Shown here piece after piece: positions 1 through 10,860 of a DNA stretch of 64,000 nucleotides (positions are counted from its first letter, which is position 1; each line of letters opens with the position of its first letter). The position numbers and the translations under genes were made by a program. This DNA comes from Meandrina meandrites. Its lineage: Eukaryota > Cnidaria > Anthozoa > Scleractinia > Meandrinidae. The notes below the pieces were generated by a model that was given only the letters and a program-made list of their open reading frames with translations, did no database searches and was not told the origin of the DNA. Location: positions 56,572,350-56,636,349 of the forward strand of contig OY855903.1 of NCBI GenBank assembly GCA_963693305.1, given 5' to 3'.

Positions 1-69
1 GGCACGCAGGTGAAAGCAGTTAATTCTAAGCACGGAGGTGATAAGGATTAATAGCGGGGTCACTTTCTA

Positions 70-449
70 TTAAAAGTAGCAGACGTTTCGAGCATCTAAG
101 TATCCGCGAGCACTATAATCATAACCGTCTTGCAATACCTTTTCGTGTGAATCTGGCCACATCATATTATAATTTTTATTGCAAAGCCCGATTCCTTTGC
201 AAAAATACCGAGAGTAAAAATGATAAGAAGAACCGCCGCCCGTTCGCCACATCAAAGGAGGTATTGATGTAACAAAACCGCTAATTTTTACCAATGGCCA
301 AGATACATTGTCATACACATGATAGCAGCAAAGGTAATTAAGACTGGGGTACATTGAAAAGCTCAGGTTATTTTTTTCATATTTAACGAGACTCGTCCAT
401 GACTTTGCTCCAAGTTGAAAAATCACGGGCCTTTTGTACAACAGTTTCT
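70..449 (-). CDS. Probable last exon of an unidentified protein
   Basis: An open frame of about 123 codons on the minus strand ends at a stop at 70. It has no ATG at its 5' end and begins just downstream of a plausible acceptor (TTTCAG, exon from about 449), so it looks like a 3'-terminal exon. The composition is protein-like: rich in Trp, Tyr and Cys, with stretches such as CKGIGLCNKNYNMMWPDSHE and DYSARGYLDARNVCYF. I see no membrane segment and do not recognise the family. Upstream exons would lie on the minus strand to the right, but I could not identify any between 450 and 2100. It could also be a lone decayed exon. The reading frame is seen directly; that it is a real exon is inference. 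Confidence 0.4.
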
Positions 450-2124
450 CTGAAATGCTCAGTAATGATTTCCCTCGTCACAATTTTTTACTCTGTTTTT
501 ACACCCACGTTAATAAAAAAAATTTCCTACCTCCCAGCAGCTGTTACCTTCAACACAACCAGAAAGATAAAGAAAGCAAAATACTTCATTGCTCTCGAAT
601 ACCTGAGCTGTTCACTGTCGAGAAGTGGAAAGTTGTATGATCTGCAAAAAAAAATCCGTTTTGGCCTGTATGTCCTCCTGTTTAATCAGAAAACGCCCTT
701 TGTTGAATGATGTTTTTTTCTTTTCTTTTTTTTTAAATCAGTGGAAGCTTCAGATCCAGTGCATTGTCTTTACACCTGCATCTGTCCTCGGTAGAGGAGA
801 AGTTATTTTAGTTACTTTCCCTTTTTTACCTTTTTTGCCCACAGAAAACTTATAAAAAATTTATTCTAAGATTATTTAATGTATAAAATCGCCATTTATG
901 AGAGTGATAAACGCAACTTCGCATGCATTATTTTAAGACAAAAAAAAGCCAGAACTAAAGCGAAATATTTATAACAGGCAAGTGAGCACTCAGTGAGTCA
1001 TAGCTGGAAATCACGCACGTATTGACCACGATAGATGAATCACTTGCACACAAAATATGAATTTTGACATCAACAAATGCAAAGACATGAAATAAGGTCT
1101 TCTAATTTACAACTACGTTATAAAAAGACAACAAAAAATATCTTTTAAAACAGAAGAAGCTATTAAAAAAAGGATATCATTGATAGCATTATCGTCTTAC
1201 TGGTTTTTGGCCAAAATAAGCTTGCAGTAAGAAATGGTTAACTACAATCATAAAAACTGGGAGAACAAAAAATAAAAAAGAATGTCGTCGATACTGGTTT
1301 TAACCAACAACAAAAAATAAATTTATTAGAAGGCCTTTGTTGTGTTTACATTTGTGAACACATTGTCTTTGATGAAAGACAAGAGATTGTAGGAACTACT
1401 AGGTTATTTACTTTACTGTTCTTTGACAGACGAAAACAGAACGTCTTTGAACAAATACAAATGTTGAAACCAAAGACAGTTGGCGAGGAAACAGCAAATA
1501 CAACTGGTAGGATGTTGATAGTTCATTTTTTGCCACCTGTTTGTAAGACAGCTTTCATTGTGAGGATAGACAGTTATCTTACTTCGTTTGCTAGTTGCAG
1601 CTATCCCTATTGAAAATTCCGGTAGCAATCTTGCCGTTCTCCACTAAAGCACTTGTATACTTACACTATGTTATCAAGCAGGGCCAAGCGGGTAAAATAT
1701 GTTCCCGATGTAAATATTCTTGAGGCTACCTCCACTCCGTTAGCACTTCCGTAAAGCTGAATGCTAATACTATCCCAGAAAAGGTAACAAAATCAGTAAG
1801 GCGCGGAAACCAAGAAAATATCACGCACATTGGGCACAACGCCCGTGCAGTAACAAAGAATGTAATGTTAGATACTTCGAAAAATATCATATTTTGACGA
1901 AAATTAATTAAACTGGTCCGTGTGTTGTGCATTTGTTTAAGCTTTCCCCCGCCTCTGCCTCTTGTTTACATGAAACCTTTTGTTGTTATTCCGTGTTTAT
2001 GTTGTTTTAAGCTAGAGCAGCCTTTCTAGACTCAAAATAATTTCGCTCTTAGCTGCTCTTTTCAACACCATTCAATCTCACAAGCACCTTGAAAGACAGA
2101 AAACCAGCTCCCTTAACACCAAAG
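450..2124. other. Non-coding interval, nothing recognised
   Basis: AT-rich DNA between the unidentified minus-strand exon and the PAN-domain exon. The short open frames here have low-complexity or random-looking translations. I see no repeat family shared with the rest of the window. It may hold a bidirectional promoter or missing exons of the left-hand gene. Confidence 0.4.
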
Positions 2125-2437
2125 ATGCGAAAAGGATCAATACTCTACTTCTTTTCTCTTATTTTGTTCTCTTCCCTTGGAGACACGAACGAGTTAGCGT
2201 ACGACAACAGGCAGGATGGTCGACATTTTATCGGCGGCATTTCTACCAAATTCAATCATGTGCTGATCGATCATAACATATGTTCCTTCCAGACAAGTGG
2301 AATGATAGAATGTGCACAGAAATGCCTGTCGATAAAGCAGCAGTGTGACTCCATAAATTACCAGATTGTAAACCGCTGGTGCGAGCTTAACAAGAAGGCA
2401 ACTGAGAAATCATTGAACAATGTCGTCTACAGAGAAG
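2125..2437 (+). CDS. First exon of a secreted PAN/apple-domain protein (orphan)
   Basis: From the ATG at 2125 the frame encodes MRKGSILYFFSLILFSSLGD, a clear signal peptide, then about 85 residues with the PAN/apple pattern: HNICSFQTSGMIECAQKCLS, then QQCDSINYQI, then a WCELN motif. An upstream in-frame TTG at 2089 is not a credible start. The exon probably ends at a donor at 2438 (GAAG|GT) or about 2449, because the frame stops at 2461-2463 in intron-like sequence. In anthozoans this module usually begins secreted proteins whose later exons carry fibrinogen-like, lectin or other domains. I find no such exon on the plus strand before gene A, so this may be an isolated first exon, a decayed gene, or one with a long intron. 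Domain recognition rests on spacing of Cys and conserved hydrophobic residues. Confidence 0.6.
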
Positions 2438-2463
2438 GTTTCGTATTTGTGTTGCTGTTTTGA

Positions 2464-5340
2464 AAAGTGTGGAAAATCAAGCAGGCTCTCAACCATTGTA
2501 TGCCAACAAAATGTTATCGTCTACAAATGAATTGTTAGCGGAAGTTTCGTCCGCTCTGGCTATTTCCAATCGTGATATGTAATTAAGTTGCTTTAACAGT
2601 AGTGTTTTCCTTCATGCAACAAAACGATTCTTATTGACAAGAACTTCTCTACGTCCTCGCATCCCAAAAGTCCCTTGATTTGTTCAGTTGTCACAATCAC
2701 TCAGCTAAGAAATATCGAAAAAAGGGTTGTGATTTCAAGCTGGAAGACATGATAATCTTCGCACATCGACTCTAATTCGAGTGACTAAACACATTTAGAG
2801 GACAAATATGATCCGCTGTTGCTGTCTAGAGAATATCTCAATTTTATATGAAACAGACCGTGTAAAGTACTGAGAAGAGTTATCAGGGCGTCTACTGAGT
2901 TTAATTGTAAAACTGATAAAGTTACTCTGTAAAAATAAAAACTTTGGTTAATAAAAGCCATGTTGTCCAGCTTACTGGCATTGGCCGAGGAAGAAAATGC
3001 CAGAAGCTTATTTAGAGAGGGGGTACCCAAACATTGCCCTACCCTCCTGTCCCTGGTATTGATGGGAAGGAGTTGCCTGTGTTAGCCTTTCAAACAAAAG
3101 CGAGATGGCCAAACATTGCGTCACGTGACCAGCTGCCTGTACGGCATGTAGGCGTGAGCGAGTGGCGTTTCCAAATAGTTCAAATCTCTAGAAAATGAAA
3201 TGCATTATGGATCCTCCCGAATGGTGTGAAAGTGGTATTAATTAAAATTACTCGCGATGATTCGAGAACTTTATTCCAATCAATAACAATATATTTGTTT
3301 AAGATATGCTTTAGTTATTTAAAATATTTGGGAAAATTTCCTTAATTTACAATTTTAAATAGCTGTAAAATTAGCGCAGTTTACATTATAACAGTGTACT
3401 TATAATTATTATAATATTTTAATTATGATCCGTATCTGTGTAGTATTTCGGCATAAATTTCAAATCTCCTATAACTAATAACAAAACATTATTAAATTTA
3501 ATTTTCAAGTGTTCATCGGAAGAGTGTTGAACTACATTAGGGATTCATATTTTACTTTTTGTTAACAACATTTCTGAATACTTAAATACTGTTTACTAAC
3601 TGTTGTATACACGTAATAAAATTATGAGATGGAAACTTCCAAGCTGGAGCGGCTTGGTCTCGTTAATTTACTGTTTGGTCAATATGTCGTACATGTTGGA
3701 TTTAGATTACTCTTATTCAACGCAACAGCACAAGGCTTCGGCGATATCTGGATCCAAATTTCATTTGCTAAACGATTGGAGCCTGGACGACGCCCTAACT
3801 GTTTCAATTAAATTTTTCTCTTCTCGAGCAACAAAAGCGACTTCTTATATCTAAAATTATTACGTTACGTACAGTCGAGCCTGCCGTAAGCGGCATCTAC
3901 TTAACCCGAAACAGCGAAGCGAAACGAAAAAACAAACTGAGCAATCGGAGAGCTATTCAGGCTAACCAGAGTGCAAGCAGATTGCGGACCTATTTTGTTT
4001 TTTTAGGCTAGCCTGTTTAGGTTTACTCTTAATAATGGTAATGGGGTTTCCTTGTTTCGGTGATTTTGTCTAGTTTCGCCCGTTACGGTTGCTTCGGCGG
4101 TTTGGTTCGGTTTCGGTGCTCGTCTCAGTTGATCCCAGTGTGATCTTAGGGTTCCGTTAAAATTAGTTGAAACTAAAGTGAGTACAAGTCCAACTAAACG
4201 AAAAAGATATGGTTTGATAAAAGTGAATCACCCGTTAAACTTTCCATGCCGACATGTTCAAGCAATTCTTAGTTATCGTTTCACTCTTGAATAGGGGGTC
4301 ATTTTGGGGGTTTGGGCCTTTAAAAGGGTATCAATTTTATATTTTCTATCCTTAAATATTTTCGCAGTTAAAGACTCTTTGTGGCATACACCTATCCTAA
4401 ATTTACGGGAGAACCCCCCCCCCCCCCCCCCCTCCCCCCTCCCTCTTCGGAAACATCGCTCACTATTTCGCTTTCTTGCAATTCTTTTCCTCCCTGTATT
4501 TCCTTAAGACATTTCAATACTAGTGGCATTCAGTCCACGTGTAGCTGTAGTCTTCAGTGACTTATGCTCCTCTGCAGCATTCTCGTGTGGCACCGCATCA
4601 GCTAGAAAGAAATTAAAAGAAGTAATATCTTATGAAAATGGCATCATTTGTTAGGCAGTTGCTCTTATTAAGATAAACGTCAATGAGCTAACTTTTAGTA
4701 CGTATCGGGAAAATATTGGTTGAGTACTTTTTCTGGAAGGCGAGGTCCATAACATTGCAAAACAACGAACGAAACTAATTTTTCCACCATAGGAAAAGAA
4801 ACTTGTGTTCTTCATAAAGTTTTTTTATCATATTTGCTTTGCTACAATAATAATAATTGGAAATACAATAAGTGCAAAGCCGTTTACAAACTATTACTTC
4901 AGCATAAAAAGCAAACAAACAGAATAAGATGATGCAAAGTCATAAAAAATAATATTAGGCAGTCAGAAAACATTACTGCAAATTTGGCTTATTTTATTTG
5001 CAAACGTGCACGGTAATGTTCAGCACATTAATGCATTTTTAATGGCTAGTAACGGTTTTTAAAAAACTTGCACTTTGACGAATCGATACCACCACCTTAT
5101 ATCAGTTGACAACTTGATGCCAAAATAATGATGTAACATTACTTATCATTTGTGATAAGTAATGACCCTCTTCTTGACAAAACAGGTTACCATAGCAGCA
5201 CTATAACCTTTCAAAACACCCTAAATTTTAGATTTGCGCTAAAAAAGGATTATTGAATAATGATCTACATGTTAAATACAACCATAATGAAAAACTACAA
5301 ACCAACAGACGCGAAATTATAAGTGTAAATTTGGGGCAAC
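2464..5340. other. Non-coding interval with a poly-C tract
   Basis: No coding exon is recognised on either strand. A run of 19 C occupies about 4414-4432. AT-rich stretches occur at 3240-3600 and 4790-5330. Any downstream exons of the PAN gene should be here but none is evident. Confidence 0.4.
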
Positions 5341-5348
5341 CTGACAGA

Positions 5349-5458
5349 ATGCTGGGGGGTAACCTGGACTAGCATCCCATCCAGGGGGGAGTAGAAATAC
5401 TCCTAGTCGCTTCATGCTACGGAAACCAGGATAAGCTCCGGCGGTATGGGCTACTTGG
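5349..5458 (+). repeat. SINE tail fragment (family 2, headless)
   Basis: This stretch matches, on the plus strand, the 3' body of the tRNA-derived element seen head-on at 44371-44629 (minus). Shared landmarks are GGGGGTAACC, GGAGTAGAAATACTCCTAGT, then CTACGGAAACCAGGATAAGC. The tRNA-like head is absent, so it is a 5'-truncated copy. It lies just downstream of the gene A stop codon. Confidence 0.55.
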
Positions 5459-5625
5459 CTCAACGCAGACTTTACGTTAAATGTGAAAACGAAAATGTCC
5501 GGAGAGGAAATTTGGCTCTAATCCAAGTTCGACTGGCCGTGCCCATTAACAGAAAATTTGAGCGTTCGGAACGAAACTGACTGCCTGTTATGTCACGTTA
5601 TGTCACTCATAAGCACAGTTAGAAA

Positions 5626-8600
5626 TTAGACGCATGTACCTCTTCTGACGTGGTATCTTCTCTTCTTATTGCGGGAGTAATCCCAGATTGTTCCAGTAAT
5701 GACGGCCACCACTATGATACCAACCGCGACACCAAGGTAGATGAGATATTGTGTTGGGCTTTCAAAGTACACCCACTGGAATTGATACTTGAGCTGTTCG
5801 TTTTTCTCCAAGAGAGCTTTACACGAGAGTGACTTCTTCGCTCTGTTGCCATGGTTTCCTGGGAACCTCCTGCGGTCATTGTGGGATAATCGCGTTTTCA
5901 TACACTGGATATATTTCTTTTCAGGGTCAGTGTCGTTCGCCACGTAATAATCTGTATCAAAAACGAGCTCTGCGCCAACTTTGCAGGGTGGCAGGAACTG
6001 AAGCACTTGCAAGGTATTGTTAAATTCTTTGTTGTCACAGTGGAACACCACTACAGAATCCAGGCGTTTACCAGTCAAAGTCGTTACAGACTCTACGGGG
6101 TTGCTGATTTCTAAATTGTACGATAAAACCTTCATTAGTGGTCGGTTTAAGCTACGAGTGGTCACATATATAGTAACTTATGTGACCACTAGATTCACTG
6201 CCAACATCCAAAGGATGTCTTATACATACATCAGTGTACAATATTCTTATTCATTAAAATGAATTTCAACAAATATTTACGAAGTGGTTGCGATTTTTTG
6301 GCCCTAGCCGAAATAGTTTTACCAATCGGAACAAAAGTTTAAAAAATCGGACACGAAGCTAAAATCAAGCACGCTCCTTGCGAGAAATAATCAGCTCACA
6401 TATTGTCACTTCAATTTTTGCAGTTGTTGCATTTTTTGTAATTGTATTTACTGTTGTAGTTGTTGTAATTTTAATTATTGTAGCTCTTGTTTAATCTGTA
6501 GTTTAGTTGTCGCTGGTGCCGTTGTTACAATCATCGTAATGTTTGTTTGCCGCTGTTTCGAGCTGTAGGAGTAACTGTTGTTGTTGATTGTGGTGGTGGT
6601 GGTGGTGTTCGTTGTGCTGGTGGTGTTGATGGTGGTGTTAGTGTTGGTGTTGGTGTCGTTTGTGGTGGTGATGGTGGTGGTGGTGTTGCTGTCATTTTTG
6701 TTACTTCGGCCATAGTGATTGACTCAACGGAATTAGAATCCTTTTTAGTTTTACGTCAATCGTTTAAAAATAGTTCAAGCTACAAGATCAGTTTTACCGT
6801 CCAATAGAGAATATGTCATCTTGTAATCAACATAATCTGATTGGCTAAGGCCAGGCGGAACTCCAATCTGTATAAAGAGAAAGATCAGTAGGTTTAAGGC
6901 ACGCTCGTAAGTTAAGGGCACTTCGTAGAGTTAATTACCGAGTACATCGCGCAGTGTTTCGAAAATATTTCAACATGTACCGTACTTTCTCGATTAAACG
7001 CCGGGTACCGAATAAACCCCGAATCTCCAAGGTGGAGTTGAAAATAGGCCCCTCAGGCTTTTATCTAAGGTATAATAAGCTGTAGGTATATTAGCCAGAT
7101 ACATTTTTGTCAAAAATAATGAATACAAATCGTTGCTAAATGAAAGCCAGGCTCGAATAAATTGTAAAAGTCAAATAAACGCCGGGTCCACCAGGTGATG
7201 GTGCTGGTGCTGGTGCTGGTGCTGGTGCTGGTGCTGGTGCTGGTGCTGGTGCTGGTGCTGGTGCTGGTGCTGGTGCTGGTGCTGGTGCTGGTGCTGGTGC
7301 TGGTGCTGGTGCTGGTGCTGGTGCTGGTGCTGGTGATGGTGACGGTGACGGTGACGGTGACGGTGACGGTGACGGTGACGGTGACGGTGACGGTGACGGT
7401 GACGGTGATGGTGATGGTGATGGTGATGGTGATGGTGATGGTGATGGTGATGGTGATGGTGATGGTGATGGTGATGGTGATGGTGATGGTGATGATGGTG
7501 ATGGTGCTGGTGCTGGTGATGGTGATGGTGATGGTGATGGTGATGGTGATGGTGATGGTGATGGTGATGGTGATGGTGATGGTGATGGTGATGGTGATGG
7601 TGATGGTGATGGTGATGGTGATGGTGATGGTGATGGTGATGGTGATGGTGATGGTGATGGTGATGGTGATGGTGATGGTGATGGTGATGGTGATGGTGAT
7701 GGTGGTGGTGGTGATGGTGATGGTGATGGTGATGGTGATGGTGATGGTGATGGTGATGGTGATGGTGATGGTGATGGTGATGGTGATGGTGATGGTGATG
7801 GTGATGGTGATGGTGATGGTGATGGTGATGGTGATGGAAGAGGAAGAGGTTAACAATAAAATTTCGGAGGATTTCGACAAATTCGATTTCATATTTCTAA
7901 TTACCCTATATGTTTTAATACTGTTCTCAAGGAAAGTTTAAATTTTGTGTTATTTTCTCTAGAGCGAATTCTTGCTACACCAATCTGAAAGCTTATGTTG
8001 CAAAAGACACTCGATGGAAATAGTTATCAGTTTAACTGCTTTATCAAAAGAAATCTTCTCAATAAATGAATTCCTATACAGCGATTAAGAGTTATGTCAT
8101 TAATAACTCGAAAATATTGTAAGGGACTGAAAAGAGAAAATAAATAGACCTAAATATATAATTTAGCCATGTAAAGACAGATGAGATTATCAACAAATTC
8201 GCAACAGGGGTTCTCCTTGTAAGGTTTGTTGAGAACTCTTGCCCCTGAGTATATATCGGACAATTTACACTGTTGTAAAATATTGAATGGGGCAAACAAA
8301 CATTGATTAATCATGTTAATTAGACATAAATCAGTTTGTCGATTTACAACGAGAGTGAAATTTACATTTAACGACCGAAATAAACGTTTTGCTTGAGTCA
8401 TTATCTATGTGTGTGTTTAATGTTAGTTTCGCGATAATTCGCTTCGCGCTCGCAAGTATTGACCGACCGAAATAAATGTTTTGCTTGAGTTATTATCTGT
8501 GTGTCTTTATTCGTGCTCGCAATGTTTACGTTCGGGGTCATTAAAGCGCATATGTACTTTTCGTTTGTGAATAATAATTCGTTTCGGTGGTAGGTCTATT

Positions 8601-10860
8601 GTTTTATTGTCATGAAAAGAAGCGGCTAGACAGTTATTGATATGCAGCGGGAATCCCTTCATTAGCATGGAGGCAGGCAGTTAATAGTATGCAGCGGGAA
8701 TCCCTTCATTAGTATGGATACTAATGAAGTATGCAGGAAATCCACCTTAGTATGCAGGAATACAGGGGAATGCAAGGGGAATGCAAAGGGAATGCAGGGG
8801 AATGCCGAAATACGGATAATTCGGTGCTCCTAGTACTACTGATGGTGATGATGACATGATGAGGAATACGGCATTCGTTGGCACAAAAAAATGTTGAATT
8901 CATACCCTTTTGCCAAACAAATGGTTTCCGCTCTCCAGTTCTTGAATAGTTAGACGAGAGGACACCTGAGCTGTGAACATGGACAGAAGTATTATCCCAG
9001 TAATCATCCACACAGCAGCGAAAAGTCGAGCAAGTATAGACTTTGGAACTTTGTCGCCATACCTGTACAAATGTACCATGTCATTATTGTTGTAACCACC
9101 TGCAAGCAAAACCTACCATGCCCCAAGGGGTCACCAAGGGGAGAAAGGGGAGGGCGGGGGGGGGGGGTCTGCTGCTGTGGCTGATCATAATCACTTGGCA
9201 AGACCAGGGGGCGAAAGATATTAAGATTTCGTCTTCCTTTTTCAGCAAAATTTTACCTAATTATGTAATTAGTACAAGCACAAACATTTTAAAACGGCCG
9301 TTGACTATAGACGCATTGCTAGAACTTGGGCAAACAATTTGTAGTTCGTTTGGTTATGCGTTTTTAGTATAAAAATAGCTTATGTGTTGTATTTGCTGTG
9401 AGTGAAATTCCTGTCAAAATAGTTTTACTGAACTACTACATGGCTTTGGTTTTTGTAGTGTTTTTGGCGTCAAGAATAGTTAAGGCCAAATTTTAATAAG
9501 CGCACAGACAGGTGTTATCATTTTTATTGAGAATTGAGTCATCATTTATTCATAAACATCTATTAAATTTTTTATGTCGATCCATATCAAGGCGTAGATT
9601 GAAAATTACATTTTCAACTGGCCGAATGTTGTGGTCAAAGCTCAGGGGGATCACATCACTTAAATAGATTTTTTTATTGTATGATGTCTGAAGCTTTCGT
9701 ATATTCATTATGTTTGCTGATTCACTCACCCGACGGTTGTCATGGTAACCACTGCCCACCACATGCCGTCAATAATTCCCCGCCAAAAGGACACCGGAAA
9801 CTGTTCCGAGTTTGATCGGCTGTCCTTCAGAAGAAGACATAAAGTAAAGAATAACACTTTAGTCGTGGAAGCAAAAGATTGGCACTCATAATGTGTAACA
9901 AAAGTTTGACATGAGCTTCTGTCGTTTATTATTCCATATTTTCTTTGGATTACGTTAAGCAATTTTTAATTCGTATTCGCAAACAATTGCAAAAAAAACA
10001 GTCAGTGATTAGCATTCTTTTCAGTGATCTCCTGCTGATGCAGGTGGCTGGTGTTTGTAATATCAAAACGGAGAAAACTGCTTTAATAAATTGTGCCATG
10101 TCTACGTGCGTTAATCCTATAAAGGCTCAAATAACCCCTTAATGCTAACCATAAAATAAAAAACAATTTTAAGGGAACTTATTAGAAACCGTTTGCACCA
10201 CTGATAGCTTTTAATTTATTCACCACAAAAACGGTTCTTATTTTACTCGTAATACAAACACGAGCGTTTTCCACTTGCGAGAATCGTCGATCGTATCTCG
10301 CATCTCGCCTTCTGCTGCTGGTTCCGCCACAGTATTTTTCATGAGCAAAGAAAACCTTAGGAAAGGCATTAACCAGCCAGTGGTATGAGCTACTCGCAAA
10401 AGAAACTAACTGTTTATACGGTCAAGCAATTTATACTTACTAATAGCCAAATGACTATCCCTGAGAGGGCCGCACACGAAAAGCACAACACCAGGAGAGG
10501 CCACAACTCCAAGACGGCTAAATAAACGACCTCCGCGAGATCGTGTGCGCTTTTCTTTCGTACCAACACCGGGTAAAAAGACTCAAAGGTCAAAAAATTG
10601 TCCTCAGGATCAACCTCGTAGGTGCCGAAAACTGGCAATATGATTTCTATGTTGATGGCATCGGTGTTAAACTTGGCACAGTATGTACTGGCATTGATCA
10701 GAGTTTTATTCCACTCTCTCAAACGACTTTTAAAGTCTACTGAGAAAAACGGAACATTCTGGTTGTAGGAAGAATAATTAAATTGTGGGAATCCTGACTC
10801 GTCAATAGGTTTAGCTCTGCCCAAGTAAGTCAAAACGAGCAAAGCTTCCAAAACGATCAT
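5626..10860 (-). CDS. Gene A: GluR0-like K+-filter ligand-gated channel (complete, 408 aa)
   Basis: Predicted receptor-channel of the plasma membrane. Exons on the minus strand: 10441-10860, 9730-9824, 8906-9062, 6798-6867, 5626-6110; every junction is GT-AG and the joined frame is 1227 nt. Start is the ATG at 10860, giving a signal peptide ([14 protein letters not shown]). Residues 19-116 are extracellular with NxS/T sites. M1 is about 117-140. The P-loop has [15 protein letters not shown] (162-176) and the inner helix ends in [12 protein letters not shown] (199-210). Residues 225-364 form the second extracellular segment, M4 is about 369-390, and a basic tail ([10 protein letters not shown]) follows. 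The TVGYGD filter predicts K+ selectivity as in GluR0; the SxFTAxxSS motif sits where ionotropic glutamate receptors have SYTANLAAF. No amino-terminal domain is present. Exon 4 reads [11 protein letters not shown], without the Gly-Ser seen in genes C to E. Ligand unknown. Function is inferred from architecture. Confidence 0.82.
6545..6705. repeat. Short GGT-rich imperfect repeat in the last intron of gene A
   Basis: Imperfect TGGTGG/TGTTGG repeats. The corresponding intron of gene B (15960-16630) has the same seed expanded about fourfold, so this is the less expanded allele of a shared ancestral microsatellite. Proline- or glycine-rich translations of it are artefacts. Confidence 0.75.
6980..7190 (+). 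mobile_element. Left part of a MITE with CCGTATTTTCTCRATTAAACGCC ends, truncated by an array
   Basis: Begins with TA then CCGTACTTTCTCGATTAAA, the same terminus as the complete element at 48799-49348. It continues to a match of that element's right part (AATAAACGCCGGGTCCAC, near 7174-7191) and then runs straight into the hexanucleotide array at 7194. The right terminal repeat is missing. It lies in the intron between exons 3 and 4 of gene A. Confidence 0.6.
7194..7837 (+). repeat. Hexanucleotide array (GGTGCT, GGTGAC, GGTGAT blocks)
   Basis: About 107 tandem hexamers, mostly GGTGNT or GGTGAC. They fall in homogeneous blocks: GGTGCT at about 7200-7333, GGTGAC at about 7340-7406, then mostly GGTGAT with single interruptions near 7492, 7506 and 7700. 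The array is open in several frames on both strands, giving Met-Val, Leu-Val and Thr-Ile polymers that are not proteins. It is intronic to gene A and abuts a truncated MITE. Confidence 0.95.
8640..8815. repeat. Short direct repeats in intron 3 of gene A
   Basis: Two copies of ATGCAGCGGGAATCCCTTCA near 8642 and 8690, followed by iterated GGGAATGCA-type units at about 8755-8805. This is a small local duplication upstream of the pore exon, with no coding meaning seen. Confidence 0.6.

Noticed and set aside
7110..7941. Long open frames of Thr-Ile, Ser-Thr or Met-Val repeats on both strands
   Set aside because: They are translations of the GGTGNT hexamer array, open because the unit length is a multiple of three, and have no splice or start context.
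8906..9824. Interpretation as ordinary voltage-gated (Kv) or two-pore K+ channels
   Set aside because: There is no S1-S4 voltage sensor or second pore. A signal peptide, an extracellular region after the inner helix, and a last M4 helix fit the glutamate-receptor plan better.
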